From: Bacillus cereus group sp. RP43
Lineage (GTDB): Bacteria > Bacillota > Bacilli > Bacillales > Bacillaceae_G
Length of the DNA: 64,000 nt
NCBI RefSeq assembly: GCF_040459645.1
Contig: NZ_JARVHQ010000001.1
Coordinates: 1,612,001 to 1,676,000 of the forward strand
Reading direction: 5' to 3'
Below are positions 15,708 to 25,117 of this stretch, piece after piece. The translations under genes were made by a program, and so were the position numbers. The stretch's first letter is position 1, and the number at the start of each line of letters is the position of its first letter. The notes below the pieces were generated by a model. It did no database searches. It was not told where the DNA came from and worked only from the letters and a program-made list of their open reading frames with translations.

Positions 15708-17378
15708 ATGAAGAGAAAAGAGAATGAGTCTGTTAAAGTATTTGCTCTTGGCGGAGTAGGTGAAATCGGAAAAAACATGTACTGTGTTGAAATTGATTCT
15801 GAAATCTTTATTGTAGATGCAGGATTGATGTTCCCGGGAGATGAGATGTTTGGGATTGATATTGTTATTCCTGACATTACATATTTAGTAGAAAATCAAG
15901 AGCGAGTAAAAGGACTATTTATTACCCATGGTCATGAAGATCATATTGGTGGAATTGTTTATGTGCTTCGTAAATTATCTATTCCAGTATATGCGACAAA
16001 ATTAACGGTAGGACTTATACAAGAAAAGCTTGGCGAAGCGGGAATGTTAGGCCGTGTAGACTTAAAAACAATTGACTCGAATTCAACAGTAGAGTTTAAT
16101 TCAACTAATGTGTCATTCTTCGGAACGACACATAGTATTCCGGATTCTGTGGGTGTTTGTTTCCATACATCAAAAGGTGCTGTAGTATATACAGGAGACT
16201 TTAAATTTGATCAAACTCCAATCGGAAATAGTGGAGCAGATCTTGGGAAAATGGCGCAAATTGGAAATGAAGGCGTACTTTGCTTGTTATCTGATAGTAC
16301 AAACGCTGAACGCCCTGGTTATACAGGTTCGGAAAAAGAAGTTGGTATAGAGATTTCTAAAGTGTTCTATAGTTCAGAAGGACGTATTATTGTTGCTTCA
16401 TTTGCATCCAATGTACATCGTATTCAACAAGTATTTGATGCTGCTGCTGAAACTGGAAGAAAAGTAGCAGTAGTAGGACGTAGCATGGTAAAAGTGGTAG
16501 ACATTGCAAGACGTCTTGGCTATTTAGATGTTCCAGAAGGTATGGTTATTTCATTACAAGAAATAGACAATTTCCCAGAAAAAAAGGTAGCTATTTTAAC
16601 GACTGGTAGTCAAGGGGAACCGATGGCAGCCCTTTCTAGAATGGCGAAGCAAGCTCATAAACAAATTTCAATTCGTAAAGGTGATACTGTTATTATTGCA
16701 GCTTCTCCAATTCCAGGAAATGAAATATCTGTATCAAAAATTATTGACTTGTTGTTTAGAGCTGGGGCTGAGGTTATTTATTACGGTGAAAGAAAAGTTC
16801 ACGTTTCAGGTCACGGTAGCCAAGAAGAATTAAAACTGATGATAAATTTAATGAAGCCGAAGTACTTTGTACCCGTACATGGTGAGTTCCGTATGCAAAA
16901 AGCACATGCATATTTAGCGGAAGATGTAGGTATTACGAGAGAGAATATCTTTATCGTAGAAAAAGGTGATGTAATTGCTTTTGGTGACGATGAGGCAAAA
17001 TTAGCTGGTAAAGTGCAAGCTGGCAATGTTTTAATTGATGGATTAGGTGTAGGTGACGTCGGTAACATCGTGCTTCGAGATAGAAAGATGTTATCTCAAG
17101 ATGGAATTTTAGTTGTTGTTGTAACACTAGGTAAGGATGAAAAGAAAATAATCTCTGGTCCAGAAATTATTTCACGTGGCTTTGTATATGTTCGTGAATC
17201 AGAAGCATTAATCGAACGATCCACAGATATTGTACGTATGATTGTTGAACAATCAATTAAAGAGTATACAATTGAATGGTCTATGTTGAAACAAAATATT
17301 CGTGAATTATTAGGGCAGTTCTTGTACGAAGAAACGAAGAGAAAGCCAATGATTTTACCAATTATTATGGAAGTATAA
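15708..17378 (+). CDS. rnjB: Ribonuclease J2
   Basis: 556 aa, metallo-beta-lactamase/beta-CASP family RNase, partner of RNase J1 in 5'-3' exonuclease and endonuclease mRNA turnover. The zinc motif reads H-G-H-E-D-H at about residues 74-79 within ITHGHEDHIGG. Later come TGDFKFD, the beta-CASP region, and HVSGHGSQEELK with PVHGEFRM near residues 365-395; a C-terminal dimerisation domain follows. The start is the ATG at 15708, which gives the known RNase J2 length. The frame stays open 30 codons upstream to GTG 15618, but that extension is leader sequence. Same place in the dapA-rnjB-tepA order as in B. subtilis. Confidence 0.93.
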   Translation: MKRKENESVKVFALGGVGEIGKNMYCVEIDSEIFIVDAGLMFPGDEMFGIDIVIPDITYLVENQERVKGLFITHGHEDHIGGIVYVLRKLSIPVYATKLTVGLIQEKLGEAGMLGRVDLKTIDSNSTVEFNSTNVSFFGTTHSIPDSVGVCFHTSKGAVVYTGDFKFDQTPIGNSGADLGKMAQIGNEGVLCLLSDSTNAERPGYTGSEKEVGIEISKVFYSSEGRIIVASFASNVHRIQQVFDAAAETGRKVAVVGRSMVKVVDIARRLGYLDVPEGMVISLQEIDNFPEKKVAILTTGSQGEPMAALSRMAKQAHKQISIRKGDTVIIAASPIPGNEISVSKIIDLLFRAGAEVIYYGERKVHVSGHGSQEELKLMINLMKPKYFVPVHGEFRMQKAHAYLAEDVGITRENIFIVEKGDVIAFGDDEAKLAGKVQAGNVLIDGLGVGDVGNIVLRDRKMLSQDGILVVVVTLGKDEKKIISGPEIISRGFVYVRESEALIERSTDIVRMIVEQSIKEYTIEWSMLKQNIRELLGQFLYEETKRKPMILPIIMEV

Positions 17379-17380
17379 AG

Positions 17381-17408
17381 AAGATCACCTTTACAGGTGA
17401 TCTTTTTC
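17381..17408 (+). terminator. Terminator after rnjB
   Basis: AAGATCACCT pairs with AGGTGATCTT, loop TTAC, followed by five T. Confidence 0.88.
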
Positions 17409-17479
17409 TTTTTAACCCTATCGAATGAAATTTATAACTTAAGAAATAATAGTTATATACGAGTGAAAGGGGATACGAT

Positions 17480-18229
17480 ATGACAGAACGTGAACGTTAT
17501 ACAAATGAAGAAAAAGAAGCTGAGCCGAAAGAAGTTCCAAAAGAAGCTTCTATAGTGGAGAAAATTCAACAGCTTGGACAGACGAATGTACCACAAATGA
17601 ATGAATCGCGTATTCATTGCTTAACGATTGTTGGGCAGGTGGAAGGTCATATTCAGTTGCCACCACAAAATAAAACAACAAAATATGAGCACATCATTCC
17701 GCAAATTGTCGCGATTGAACAAAATCCAAAAATTGAAGGTTTACTTTTAATATTAAATACAGTTGGAGGTGACGTTGAAGCTGGGTTAGCAATTTCTGAA
17801 ATGGTGGCTTCGCTTTCAAAACCAACTGTATCTCTTGTTTTAGGAGGAGGGCATTCAATCGGTGTACCGATTGCGGTCTCAACTGATTTTTCATTTATTG
17901 CCGAAACAGCGACGATGACCATTCATCCGATTCGTTTAACAGGTCTTGTTATAGGTGTGCCACAAACATTTGAGTATTTGGATAAAATGCAAGAAAGAGT
18001 CATTCGATTTGTGACAAAGCATTCGAAAGTAACGGAAGATCGTTTTAAAGAGCTTATGTTTGCAAAAGGCAATTTGACGCGAGATATTGGGACGAATGTA
18101 ATAGGTGGAGATGCAGTGAAGTATGGTCTTATAGATGATGTCGGAGGTATTGGTAGCGCACTTAGAAAATTAAACGAATTAATTGATGAACGCAAGGATA
18201 ATAGTGCAGAAGGGACAATGCTACAATGA
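17480..18229 (+). CDS. tepA: ClpP-class translocation-enhancing protease TepA
   Basis: A 249-aa cytoplasmic ClpP-fold serine peptidase (YmfB/TepA), linked in B. subtilis to protein export and to degradation of spore small acid-soluble proteins at outgrowth. The charged, disordered first 40 residues are typical. [12 protein letters not shown] and [10 protein letters not shown] (residues around 120-130) give the oxyanion region and nucleophile Ser; the catalytic His is in the TIHPIRLTG segment. GAAAGGGG ribosome site. The 3' end overlaps ylzJ by four bases (ATGA). Confidence 0.92.
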   Translation: MTERERYTNEEKEAEPKEVPKEASIVEKIQQLGQTNVPQMNESRIHCLTIVGQVEGHIQLPPQNKTTKYEHIIPQIVAIEQNPKIEGLLLILNTVGGDVEAGLAISEMVASLSKPTVSLVLGGGHSIGVPIAVSTDFSFIAETATMTIHPIRLTGLVIGVPQTFEYLDKMQERVIRFVTKHSKVTEDRFKELMFAKGNLTRDIGTNVIGGDAVKYGLIDDVGGIGSALRKLNELIDERKDNSAEGTMLQ

Positions 18230-18429
18230 TTTTATATACAATTATGCCAGAACAACTTGTGTATCCGGCCGATTATTCACAATGTGAAAGCCAAAAAGTT
18301 GTGAATATAAATGGCGTGGAATTAGTGGTTTCTGAGGAGGATAATCAATGTTACTCTATTGTACGTGTATTAAGTACGAATCCGTCTCACTACCTAGAGT
18401 TTGAGCCTGGACAGAAAATTACCTTTTAG
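18226..18429 (+). CDS. ylzJ: YlzJ-like protein
   Basis: A 67-aa conserved Bacillus protein with no known function, always between tepA and spoIIIE. It starts inside the tepA stop codon (ATGA), so it is translationally coupled. The sequence begins with a beta-strand-like [13 protein letters not shown] and has no signal or membrane segment. Confidence 0.88.
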   Translation: MILYTIMPEQLVYPADYSQCESQKVVNINGVELVVSEEDNQCYSIVRVLSTNPSHYLEFEPGQKITF

Positions 18430-18485
18430 CAAAAAGAAGGATTTTGTTTAGGAGCTATGGTATAATATAAAAAACAAGACGGTTG

Positions 18486-18511
18486 AGCAGCCATGAGTAG
18501 GCTGCTTTCTT
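18486..18511 (+). terminator. Terminator after ylzJ
   Basis: AGCAGCC (18486-18492) pairs with GGCTGCT (18500-18506), followed by TTCTTCT. Confidence 0.7.
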
Positions 18512-18644
18512 CTGTTTATTTAACATTTTACAAGAAGTGTAAAAATAGAAGATATAAAGACCTGAAAAATAGAGAGAAAGACATATAAGTAGAGCTTTTT
18601 TTATAAGAAAGTTGTACTTAATTTTTAGAACACGAGGTGAAGAA

Positions 18645-21035
18645 ATGGCAAAACAAAAGCAAAGAGGGACGAAGGCAAAGGCAAGACGTACGATAAAGCC
18701 AACTTTGTATTATGAAATCGTCGGGTTGACTCTTTTTGCGCTTTCGATTATTACGATTTTGCAGCTAGGTGTTGTAGGGAAATCGTTTGTGTTATTTTTT
18801 CGCTTCTTCTTTGGTGAGTGGTACATAATTGGTGTGTTAGGTGTAATAGCTTTATCTGTTGCATTTGTAATAAAGCGTGGATGGCCAAACCTTTTAAATA
18901 AACGGCTAATAGGTGTTTATTTAATTGTACTAGCAATATTAATGTTTAGTCATATTACATTATTTAACCTTCTTACGAAAGATGGAGCTGTGCAAAATAC
19001 TTCTGTAATTGTTAGTACAAAAGATTACTTTTTCCTTGAAATGAAAAAGGGCCCGGATAGTGTTCATTTAGGTGGTGGTATGTTCGGTGCACTTATGTTC
19101 GCAACGTGCTACTTCTTATTTGACGAAGTAGGGGCATATATCATTGGAATTATTTTAGTTATTCTTGGAATACTTTGTATAACAAATAAGCATATTGGAG
19201 AAGTACTTGCTCCGGTAGGGAGAATTCTTAGAAGCCAATTTCAAGTCATGCAAGGGGATTATAAAGATTGGAAATCTCAAAGGGTCGCCGAGCAAACTGA
19301 AAAGAAAAAAACAACAAGAAGCAAGAGGCGTGAACGTGTTGCTGAACAAGAAGAAGTTATTGAGCCAGTAGAAGAAATAGAAATTGGTCCACCAATTATT
19401 TCAAATTTTACTGAGAATTATCCAGTAAGTGAAGAGACGGAAAGGCAGATAGAAGAAAATGAAAATGATTTAATCACGCCTCCGTTTATTGAAGAGGCAG
19501 TTCCGCCTACGCCAGAAGAACAACCTCAAAAGAAACGAGGAGAAAAAATCGTTGAATCGCTAGAAGGTGAAACGAAAGCACCTCCTATGCAATTTTCTAA
19601 TGTGGAAAATAAAGATTATAAGCTTCCTTCGCTTGATATATTAAAGTTTCCTCAAAATAAGCAAGTTACAAATGAAAATGCGGAAATTTATGAAAATGCT
19701 CGTAAATTGGAACGTACATTCCAAAGTTTTGGTGTGAAAGCGAAAGTAACAAAAGTACATAGAGGTCCTGCAGTTACGAAGTATGAAGTGTATCCTGATA
19801 TGGGAGTAAAGGTAAGCAAAATTGTTAGTTTAAGTGATGATTTAGCGCTTGCTTTAGCAGCGAAAGACATTCGTATTGAAGCACCTATTCCCGGGAAATC
19901 AGCTGTAGGGATTGAGGTTCCGAATTCAGAAGTTTCTATAGTAACGCTTAGAGAAGTTCTTGATTCAAAGGCGAATAACCACCCAGAAGAGAAGTTATTA
20001 ATCGGTCTTGGACGTGATATTACAGGAGAGGCTGTATTGGCACGTTTAAATAAAATGCCTCACTTATTAGTAGCTGGTGCGACTGGTAGTGGAAAGAGTG
20101 TATGTATTAATGGAATTATTGTAAGTATTTTAATGCGTGCGAAACCGCATGAAGTAAAATTAATGATGATTGATCCGAAAATGGTAGAGTTAAATGTATA
20201 TAACGGTGTTCCGCACTTATTAACACCAGTCGTAACTGATCCGAAAAAAGCGTCACAGGCTTTGAAGAAAGTTGTGAGTGAAATGGAGCGTCGTTATGAA
20301 TTATTCGCGCATAGCGGTACGCGTAACATTGAAGGGTATAACGATTATATTAAAGAACATAATAGCCAATCGGAAGCGAAACAACCTGAATTACCATATA
20401 TTGTAGTGATTGTGGACGAGTTAGCTGATTTAATGATGGTTGCTTCTTCGGATGTAGAAGATGCGATTATGCGTTTAGCGCAAATGGCACGTGCTGCTGG
20501 TATTCATTTAATTATTGCGACTCAGCGCCCGTCAGTTGATGTTATCACGGGTGTTATTAAAGCGAATATTCCATCGCGTATTGCATTTGCTGTATCTTCC
20601 CAAATAGACTCTCGAACGATTCTTGACGGTGGTGGTGCAGAGAAGTTGCTAGGTCGTGGAGATATGTTGTTCATACCAATTGGTGCATCGAAACCTGTTC
20701 GTGTACAAGGGGCGTTTTTATCAGATGATGAAGTTGAGAGAGTCGTAGAATCTGTTATTGCGCAGCAAAAAGCGCAATATCAAGAGGATATGATTCCACA
20801 AGATGTTCCTGAAACAAAGCAGGAAGTAGAAGATGAATTATACGATGAAGCGGTTCAGCTTGTAGTAGAAATGCAAACAGCATCTGTTTCTATGTTACAA
20901 CGTAGATTTAGAGTAGGGTATACGCGAGCAGCTCGTTTAATTGATGCCATGGAAATGAATGGTGTAGTAGGTCCTTATGAAGGTAGTAAACCAAGGGGAG
21001 TACTCATTAAAGATGTGCAAGAAAAAAGTTCTTAA
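18645..21035 (+). CDS. spoIIIE: DNA translocase SpoIIIE (FtsK family)
   Basis: A 796-aa membrane-anchored ATPase that pumps the chromosome into the forespore through the polar septum. Residues 1-20 are basic; four transmembrane helices lie between about 25 and 185; a variable acidic/Pro-rich linker runs to about 330. The RecA-like motor follows, with Walker [10 protein letters not shown] near 476-484 and Walker [14 protein letters not shown]. The C-terminal gamma winged-helix domain ([19 protein letters not shown]) reads SRS/KOPS-type sequences. I start at the ATG at 18645 after CGAGGTGA; the upstream in-frame ATG (18612) has no ribosome site. Confidence 0.96.
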   Translation: MAKQKQRGTKAKARRTIKPTLYYEIVGLTLFALSIITILQLGVVGKSFVLFFRFFFGEWYIIGVLGVIALSVAFVIKRGWPNLLNKRLIGVYLIVLAILMFSHITLFNLLTKDGAVQNTSVIVSTKDYFFLEMKKGPDSVHLGGGMFGALMFATCYFLFDEVGAYIIGIILVILGILCITNKHIGEVLAPVGRILRSQFQVMQGDYKDWKSQRVAEQTEKKKTTRSKRRERVAEQEEVIEPVEEIEIGPPIISNFTENYPVSEETERQIEENENDLITPPFIEEAVPPTPEEQPQKKRGEKIVESLEGETKAPPMQFSNVENKDYKLPSLDILKFPQNKQVTNENAEIYENARKLERTFQSFGVKAKVTKVHRGPAVTKYEVYPDMGVKVSKIVSLSDDLALALAAKDIRIEAPIPGKSAVGIEVPNSEVSIVTLREVLDSKANNHPEEKLLIGLGRDITGEAVLARLNKMPHLLVAGATGSGKSVCINGIIVSILMRAKPHEVKLMMIDPKMVELNVYNGVPHLLTPVVTDPKKASQALKKVVSEMERRYELFAHSGTRNIEGYNDYIKEHNSQSEAKQPELPYIVVIVDELADLMMVASSDVEDAIMRLAQMARAAGIHLIIATQRPSVDVITGVIKANIPSRIAFAVSSQIDSRTILDGGGAEKLLGRGDMLFIPIGASKPVRVQGAFLSDDEVERVVESVIAQQKAQYQEDMIPQDVPETKQEVEDELYDEAVQLVVEMQTASVSMLQRRFRVGYTRAARLIDAMEMNGVVGPYEGSKPRGVLIKDVQEKSS

Positions 21036-21070
21036 AAAAAGCCTAATTGTTTTTACAATTAGGCTTTTTT
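21034..21070 (+). terminator. Terminator after spoIIIE
   Basis: AAAAAAAGCCTAATTGT pairs perfectly with ACAATTAGGCTTTTTT, loop TTTT. Confidence 0.93.
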
Positions 21071-21207
21071 ATATGCTGTTTTTGTTATATACTATAGTCA
21101 ATAAAAAAGAAAGTGCTTACATAACGAAGGGCTCTTTAGAATACGAATGCTTATCGTTTTGATTTTCGAAACGTTCGATATTTAATGTAGAAAAATGTTG
21201 AATTCTG

Positions 21208-21236
21208 TTGACACATATGGGAGCAAGTGGTAAGAT
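21208..21236 (+). promoter_or_regulatory. Sigma-A promoter of the riboswitch transcript
   Basis: TTGACA (21208-21213), 17-base spacer, TAAGAT (21231-21236). It predicts a start near 21243, just before the riboswitch P1 stem. Confidence 0.8.
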
Positions 21237-21256
21237 TACTTCGAAAAGAACCACTG

Positions 21257-21325
21257 CCTCATATAATCTTGGAGATAAGGTCCATAAGTTTCTACCTGGC
21301 AACCATGAATTGCTAGACTATGAGG
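21257..21325 (+). ncRNA. Purine riboswitch aptamer (guanine class)
   Basis: Recognised from the conserved purine-aptamer layout: P1 CCTCATA (21257-21263) / TATGAGG (21319-21325), the ATAATCTTGG and AAGTTTCTACC conserved stretches, and two hairpin loops that can kiss. The J3/1 base before the P1 3' strand is C (21318), as in guanine/hypoxanthine-sensing members; adenine types have U there. It controls the genes that follow, a GntR regulator and a nucleoside-type ABC importer. Confidence 0.93.
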
Positions 21326-21356
21326 GGAAAAGTGTGTAACAAAGGATGTAAGGAAT

Positions 21357-21412
21357 CTTTGTGCCGAACTTTTTCTCGATATGAGGAATGTTTATGGTGC
21401 AAAGTTTTTTTT
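21357..21412 (+). terminator. Riboswitch-controlled intrinsic terminator
   Basis: CTTTGTGCC (21357-21365) pairs with GGTGCAAAG (21396-21404) including two wobbles, followed by eight T. The loop contains ATATGAGG (21380-21387), exactly complementary to the riboswitch P1 5' strand CCTCATAT (21257-21264). Pairing there would be exclusive with the terminator, a plausible antiterminator for the ligand-free state. Confidence 0.75.
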
Positions 21413-21573
21413 ATGGAATAAAGTGTGAAAATTTCATCTTGAAAAATTATTAATATTTATTCGATAATTACGCTTATTTTTAGTATTTAGTAATTTATAC
21501 TATGTTGTAAGTTGAAAAAAGAGAAAAGAAGTCTTACATCAGAGGTCGAATAATTGAAACGCGGGGGAGTCTT

Positions 21574-22299
21574 ATGTCAGTAAAATCCGATAGTCGTCAC
21601 CTATATTTGCGGGTGATTGATCACATCAAAGGAAAAATTAAAGATGGGGCTTACAAAGAAAAACAAAAGTTACCTTCAGAGTTTGATCTAGCGAAAGAAC
21701 TTGGTGTAAGTAGGGCAACTTTAAGGGAAGCACTACGTATTTTAGAAGAAGAAAATGTTGTTATTCGTAGACATGGTGTAGGGACATTTGTAAATGCGAA
21801 GCCGTTATTTTCTTCTGGGATAGAGCAACTTTCTAGTATTACAGATATGATTTCTAGTGTGGGGAAAACACCAGGAACAATCTTTTTATCATCATCTACA
21901 ACAACTTTAACAAAAGAAGAAAAAGAGAAATTTAATTGTGAAGATGGTTTTAGCGCAGTAATGATTGAACGTGTTCGTACAGCGGATGGGGAACCAGTTG
22001 TATATTGCATTGATAAACTAGCAAAAGAGATATTACCAGATTTATCGGGATACAATGAGGAATCGCTGCTTACAGTAATACATAATAATACGCACAAGCG
22101 TATCACATACGCAGTTGCTCACATTGAACCGATTGGTTATCACTCGAAAATTTCACCGATTTTAGAATGTGAACCTGAAACGGCACTGCTAGTTTTAAAA
22201 CAAATGCACTATGATCAAAATGATGAGCCAATCTTATATTCTATTAATTACTTTAGAGCTGATAAGTTTAGCTTCCACGTATTAAGAAAACGTATGTAG
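21574..22299 (+). CDS. ymfC: GntR/HutC-family transcriptional regulator (YmfC-like)
   Basis: A 241-aa repressor-type protein. The N-terminal winged helix (residues 8-75) has the GntR pattern [23 protein letters not shown]; the C-terminal UTRA-type ligand domain occupies about 90-240. Ribosome site GGGGGAG. In this position B. subtilis has YmfC. It is the first gene behind the purine riboswitch and just before the BMP/ABC nucleoside importer, so a role in controlling that importer is likely. The 160 bases between the riboswitch terminator and this start hold no other gene. Confidence 0.85.
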   Translation: MSVKSDSRHLYLRVIDHIKGKIKDGAYKEKQKLPSEFDLAKELGVSRATLREALRILEEENVVIRRHGVGTFVNAKPLFSSGIEQLSSITDMISSVGKTPGTIFLSSSTTTLTKEEKEKFNCEDGFSAVMIERVRTADGEPVVYCIDKLAKEILPDLSGYNEESLLTVIHNNTHKRITYAVAHIEPIGYHSKISPILECEPETALLVLKQMHYDQNDEPILYSINYFRADKFSFHVLRKRM

Positions 22300-22389
22300 G
22301 GAAGTTCCTTTTTAGGGAGGTGACAGCAAGAAGTAAGGGACAGCAGCGTATGAATCATTAAACAAAACATTTCAGGAGGGGTTTCTAGT

Positions 22390-23466
22390 ATGAAGAAAAA
22401 AACAGGTCTTTTATTATCGTTAACGTTAGCAGCAAGTACAGTGTTAGGTGCATGTGGTAACTCGGATAAAGCGGATAGTGACAAAAAAGGGGATAAAGAG
22501 TTTAAGGTTGGTATGGTTACAGATGTTGGGGGCGTTGATGATAAATCATTCAACCAATCTTCTTGGGAAGGACTAAAAAAGTTTGGTAAAGAAAACGATT
22601 TAAAGGAAAAGACAAATTATCGTTACCTACAGTCTGAAAAAGAAGCAGATTATATTCCGAACTTAAAGAAATTTTCAAAAGATAAGTATGATTTATCTTT
22701 CGGGATTGGTTATAAATTAGAAGGTGCAATTAAAGAAGTAGCAAAAGAATCTCCAAAACAACAATTCGCAATCGTTGATACTGTTGTAGATGCACCAAAC
22801 GTAACAAGCATTACATTTAAAGATCATGAAGGCTCATTCCTTGTAGGTGCAGTAGCAGCTATGTCAACGAAATCGAATAAAGTAGGATTTGTTGGTGGAA
22901 TGAAGAGTGATTTAATTAGTAAATTCGAAAATGGATTTAAAGCCGGTGCCAAGGCAGTAAATCCAAATATTGAAATCGTATCTGAATATGCAGAAGCATT
23001 TGATAAACCTGAAAAAGGTACAGTTCTTGCTTCAGCAATGTATGGTCAAGGCGTAGATGTAATTTATCATGCTGCTGGTGGTACAGGTAATGGTGTGTTC
23101 ACTGAAGCGAAAAACCGTAAGAAAAAAGGTGAAAACGTTTGGGTAATCGGTGTTGACCGTGACCAAAACCAAGAAGGTATGCCTGAAAACGTAACATTAA
23201 CTTCAATGGTAAAACGTGTAGATATCGCTGTTGAAAAAGTAGCACAAGAAGCGAAAGACGGTAAATTAAAAGGCGGTAAAGTAGAGGCGTTTGGTTTAAA
23301 AGATGACGGCGTTGGTATTGCAAAAACAACTGACAACGTGAAAAAAGTTAACCCTGAAATTTTAACAAAAGTAGAAGAGTTTGAAAAGAAAATTACAGAT
23401 GGTGCAATTAAAGTACCAGCTACAGATAAAGAGTATAAAGAATATGAAGCTTCTCTAAAAAAATAA
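22390..23466 (+). CDS. nupN: BMP-family nucleoside-binding lipoprotein (NupN/YufN-like)
   Basis: A 358-aa ABC-transporter solute-binding lipoprotein. Lipoprotein signal peptide with lipobox L-G-A-C (Cys at about residue 21), then the Bmp/Med/PnrA-like fold: VGMVTDVGGVDDKSFNQSSWEG near the N-terminus, GTGNGVFTEAK, and VIGVDRDQ. PnrA-type proteins bind purine nucleosides. With the ATPase and two permeases that follow it matches the B. subtilis NupNOPQ guanosine importer, which fits the guanine-class riboswitch upstream. The precise substrate is inferred. Confidence 0.9.
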   Translation: MKKKTGLLLSLTLAASTVLGACGNSDKADSDKKGDKEFKVGMVTDVGGVDDKSFNQSSWEGLKKFGKENDLKEKTNYRYLQSEKEADYIPNLKKFSKDKYDLSFGIGYKLEGAIKEVAKESPKQQFAIVDTVVDAPNVTSITFKDHEGSFLVGAVAAMSTKSNKVGFVGGMKSDLISKFENGFKAGAKAVNPNIEIVSEYAEAFDKPEKGTVLASAMYGQGVDVIYHAAGGTGNGVFTEAKNRKKKGENVWVIGVDRDQNQEGMPENVTLTSMVKRVDIAVEKVAQEAKDGKLKGGKVEAFGLKDDGVGIAKTTDNVKKVNPEILTKVEEFEKKITDGAIKVPATDKEYKEYEASLKK

Positions 23467-23478
23467 ATAGAGAAATAG

Positions 23479-23510
23479 CAAAGGTTAGTTCATAGAACTA
23501 ACCTTTGTAT
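23479..23510 (+). terminator. Hairpin between the lipoprotein and ATPase genes
   Basis: AAAGGTTAGTTC pairs with GAACTAACCTTTG, loop ATA, without a strong T-run. It probably lowers downstream expression or protects the 3' end of the abundant binding-protein mRNA. Confidence 0.6.
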
Positions 23511-23584
23511 GTATAAAACTTCCGAATTGCTTAATAAGTTAATAGTGTAATAGGGGAATGTTCCCTGTTAAAAGGAGGAACACA

Positions 23585-25117
23585 ATGGAATACGTAATTG
23601 AGATGAATAACATTACGAAAGTATTCCCAGGCATTGTAGCGAATGATGATATTACGCTGCAAGTAAAGCAGGGAGAAATACATGCTTTACTTGGAGAAAA
23701 TGGTGCAGGGAAATCCACATTGATGAATGTACTATTTGGTTTGTACCAGCCAGAACAAGGTGAAATTAAAATTAAAGGAAAAACTGTAAAGGTTACAAAT
23801 CCGAATATAGCAAATGACCTTGGTATTGGAATGGTACATCAGCACTTTATGCTTGTTCATAATTTTACAGTTACAGAGAATATTATTCTCGGAAACGAAC
23901 CGAAGAAAAAAGGGAAAATTGCTGTTGAGGAAGCTGCTAAAGAAATTCAAAAACTGTCTGAACAATACGGTTTAGCTGTAGATCCATATGCGAAAATACA
24001 AGATATTTCTGTCGGTATGCAACAGCGCGTTGAGATTTTAAAAACACTTTACCGCGGGGCAGAAATTTTAATATTTGATGAACCGACAGCTGTGTTAACA
24101 CCACAAGAAATTCATGAGCTAATTCAAATTATGAAAAAGCTTGTGCAAGAAGGAAAATCTATTGTTCTTATTACACATAAGTTGAAAGAAATTATGGAAG
24201 TTTGCGATCGTTGTACGATTATTCGTAAAGGAAAAGGGATTGGAACGGTTGACGTTGCAAATACGGATGAAAATAAACTTGCAGAATTAATGGTCGGACG
24301 TCAAGTGAATTTTAAAACAGAAAAAATAGACGCGAAGCCAAAAGAAGCGGTACTTTCAATTGCAAATCTTGTTGTTCACGATGCACGTCAACTACCTGCT
24401 GTAAAAGGCCTTGACTTAACTGTTCGTGCGGGGGAAATTGTTGGTATTGCAGGAATTGATGGAAACGGACAAAGTGAATTAATAGAAGCAATTACTGGTT
24501 TACGAAAAGTTGAGTCAGGTTCTATTGCAATTAAAGGGAAAGAAATAACAAATTGGCCTGTTAGAAGAATAACAGAAGAGGGAATTGGTCATATTCCAGA
24601 AGATCGTCATAAACACGGACTCGTTCTTGATTTTTCTGTTAGAGATAATATAGTTTTGCAAACGTACTATAAAAATCCGTTTTCGAAGAAAGGGATTTTA
24701 AATTTCAGCAAAATTACAGAAAAAGCTAAGGCGCTTATTGAACAGTTTGATGTACGTACACCTAGTGAGCAAACGTTAGCTCGTGCACTATCTGGGGGGA
24801 ATCAGCAAAAGGCAATTATTGCACGTGAAGTAGACCGTGATCCAGATTTATTAATTGCAGCACAGCCGACACGTGGTTTAGATGTAGGGGCAATTGAATT
24901 TATTCATAAGAGATTAATAGAGCAAAGAGATAGAGGAAAAGGTGTATTACTTTTATCACTAGAGTTAGAGGAAATTTTAAATGTTAGCGATCGAATTGCT
25001 GTTATTTATGAAGGAACAATTGTAGCAATAGTTGATGCGAAAGAAACGAATGAACAACAGCTTGGATTGTTAATGGCTGGAGGAACAAAGAAGGAGCAGG
25101 TGGGTACAAATGGCTAA
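23585..25117 (+). CDS. nupO: Nucleoside ABC transporter ATP-binding protein (two nucleotide-binding domains)
   Basis: A 510-aa double ABC ATPase like sugar/nucleoside importers. First domain: Walker A GENGAGKST, signature ISVGMQQRVEI, Walker B ILIFDEP. Second domain: degenerate Walker A GIDGNGQSE, signature LSGGNQQKAIIA, and a changed Walker B, so probably one active site pair, as is common in this family. The start is the ATG at 23585 behind AAAGGAGG; an earlier in-frame codon at 23558 lies before that site. Overlaps the first permease gene by 8 bases. Confidence 0.93.
   Translation: MEYVIEMNNITKVFPGIVANDDITLQVKQGEIHALLGENGAGKSTLMNVLFGLYQPEQGEIKIKGKTVKVTNPNIANDLGIGMVHQHFMLVHNFTVTENIILGNEPKKKGKIAVEEAAKEIQKLSEQYGLAVDPYAKIQDISVGMQQRVEILKTLYRGAEILIFDEPTAVLTPQEIHELIQIMKKLVQEGKSIVLITHKLKEIMEVCDRCTIIRKGKGIGTVDVANTDENKLAELMVGRQVNFKTEKIDAKPKEAVLSIANLVVHDARQLPAVKGLDLTVRAGEIVGIAGIDGNGQSELIEAITGLRKVESGSIAIKGKEITNWPVRRITEEGIGHIPEDRHKHGLVLDFSVRDNIVLQTYYKNPFSKKGILNFSKITEKAKALIEQFDVRTPSEQTLARALSGGNQQKAIIAREVDRDPDLLIAAQPTRGLDVGAIEFIHKRLIEQRDRGKGVLLLSLELEEILNVSDRIAVIYEGTIVAIVDAKETNEQQLGLLMAGGTKKEQVGTNG

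Noticed and set aside
20977..21302. Small ORFs between spoIIIE and the riboswitch
   Set aside because: They run over the spoIIIE terminator, the promoter and the aptamer, and have no ribosome sites.
22248..22553. Minus-strand frames opposite the GntR and BMP genes
   Set aside because: They are antisense shadows of well-supported genes with composition driven by the plus-strand codons.
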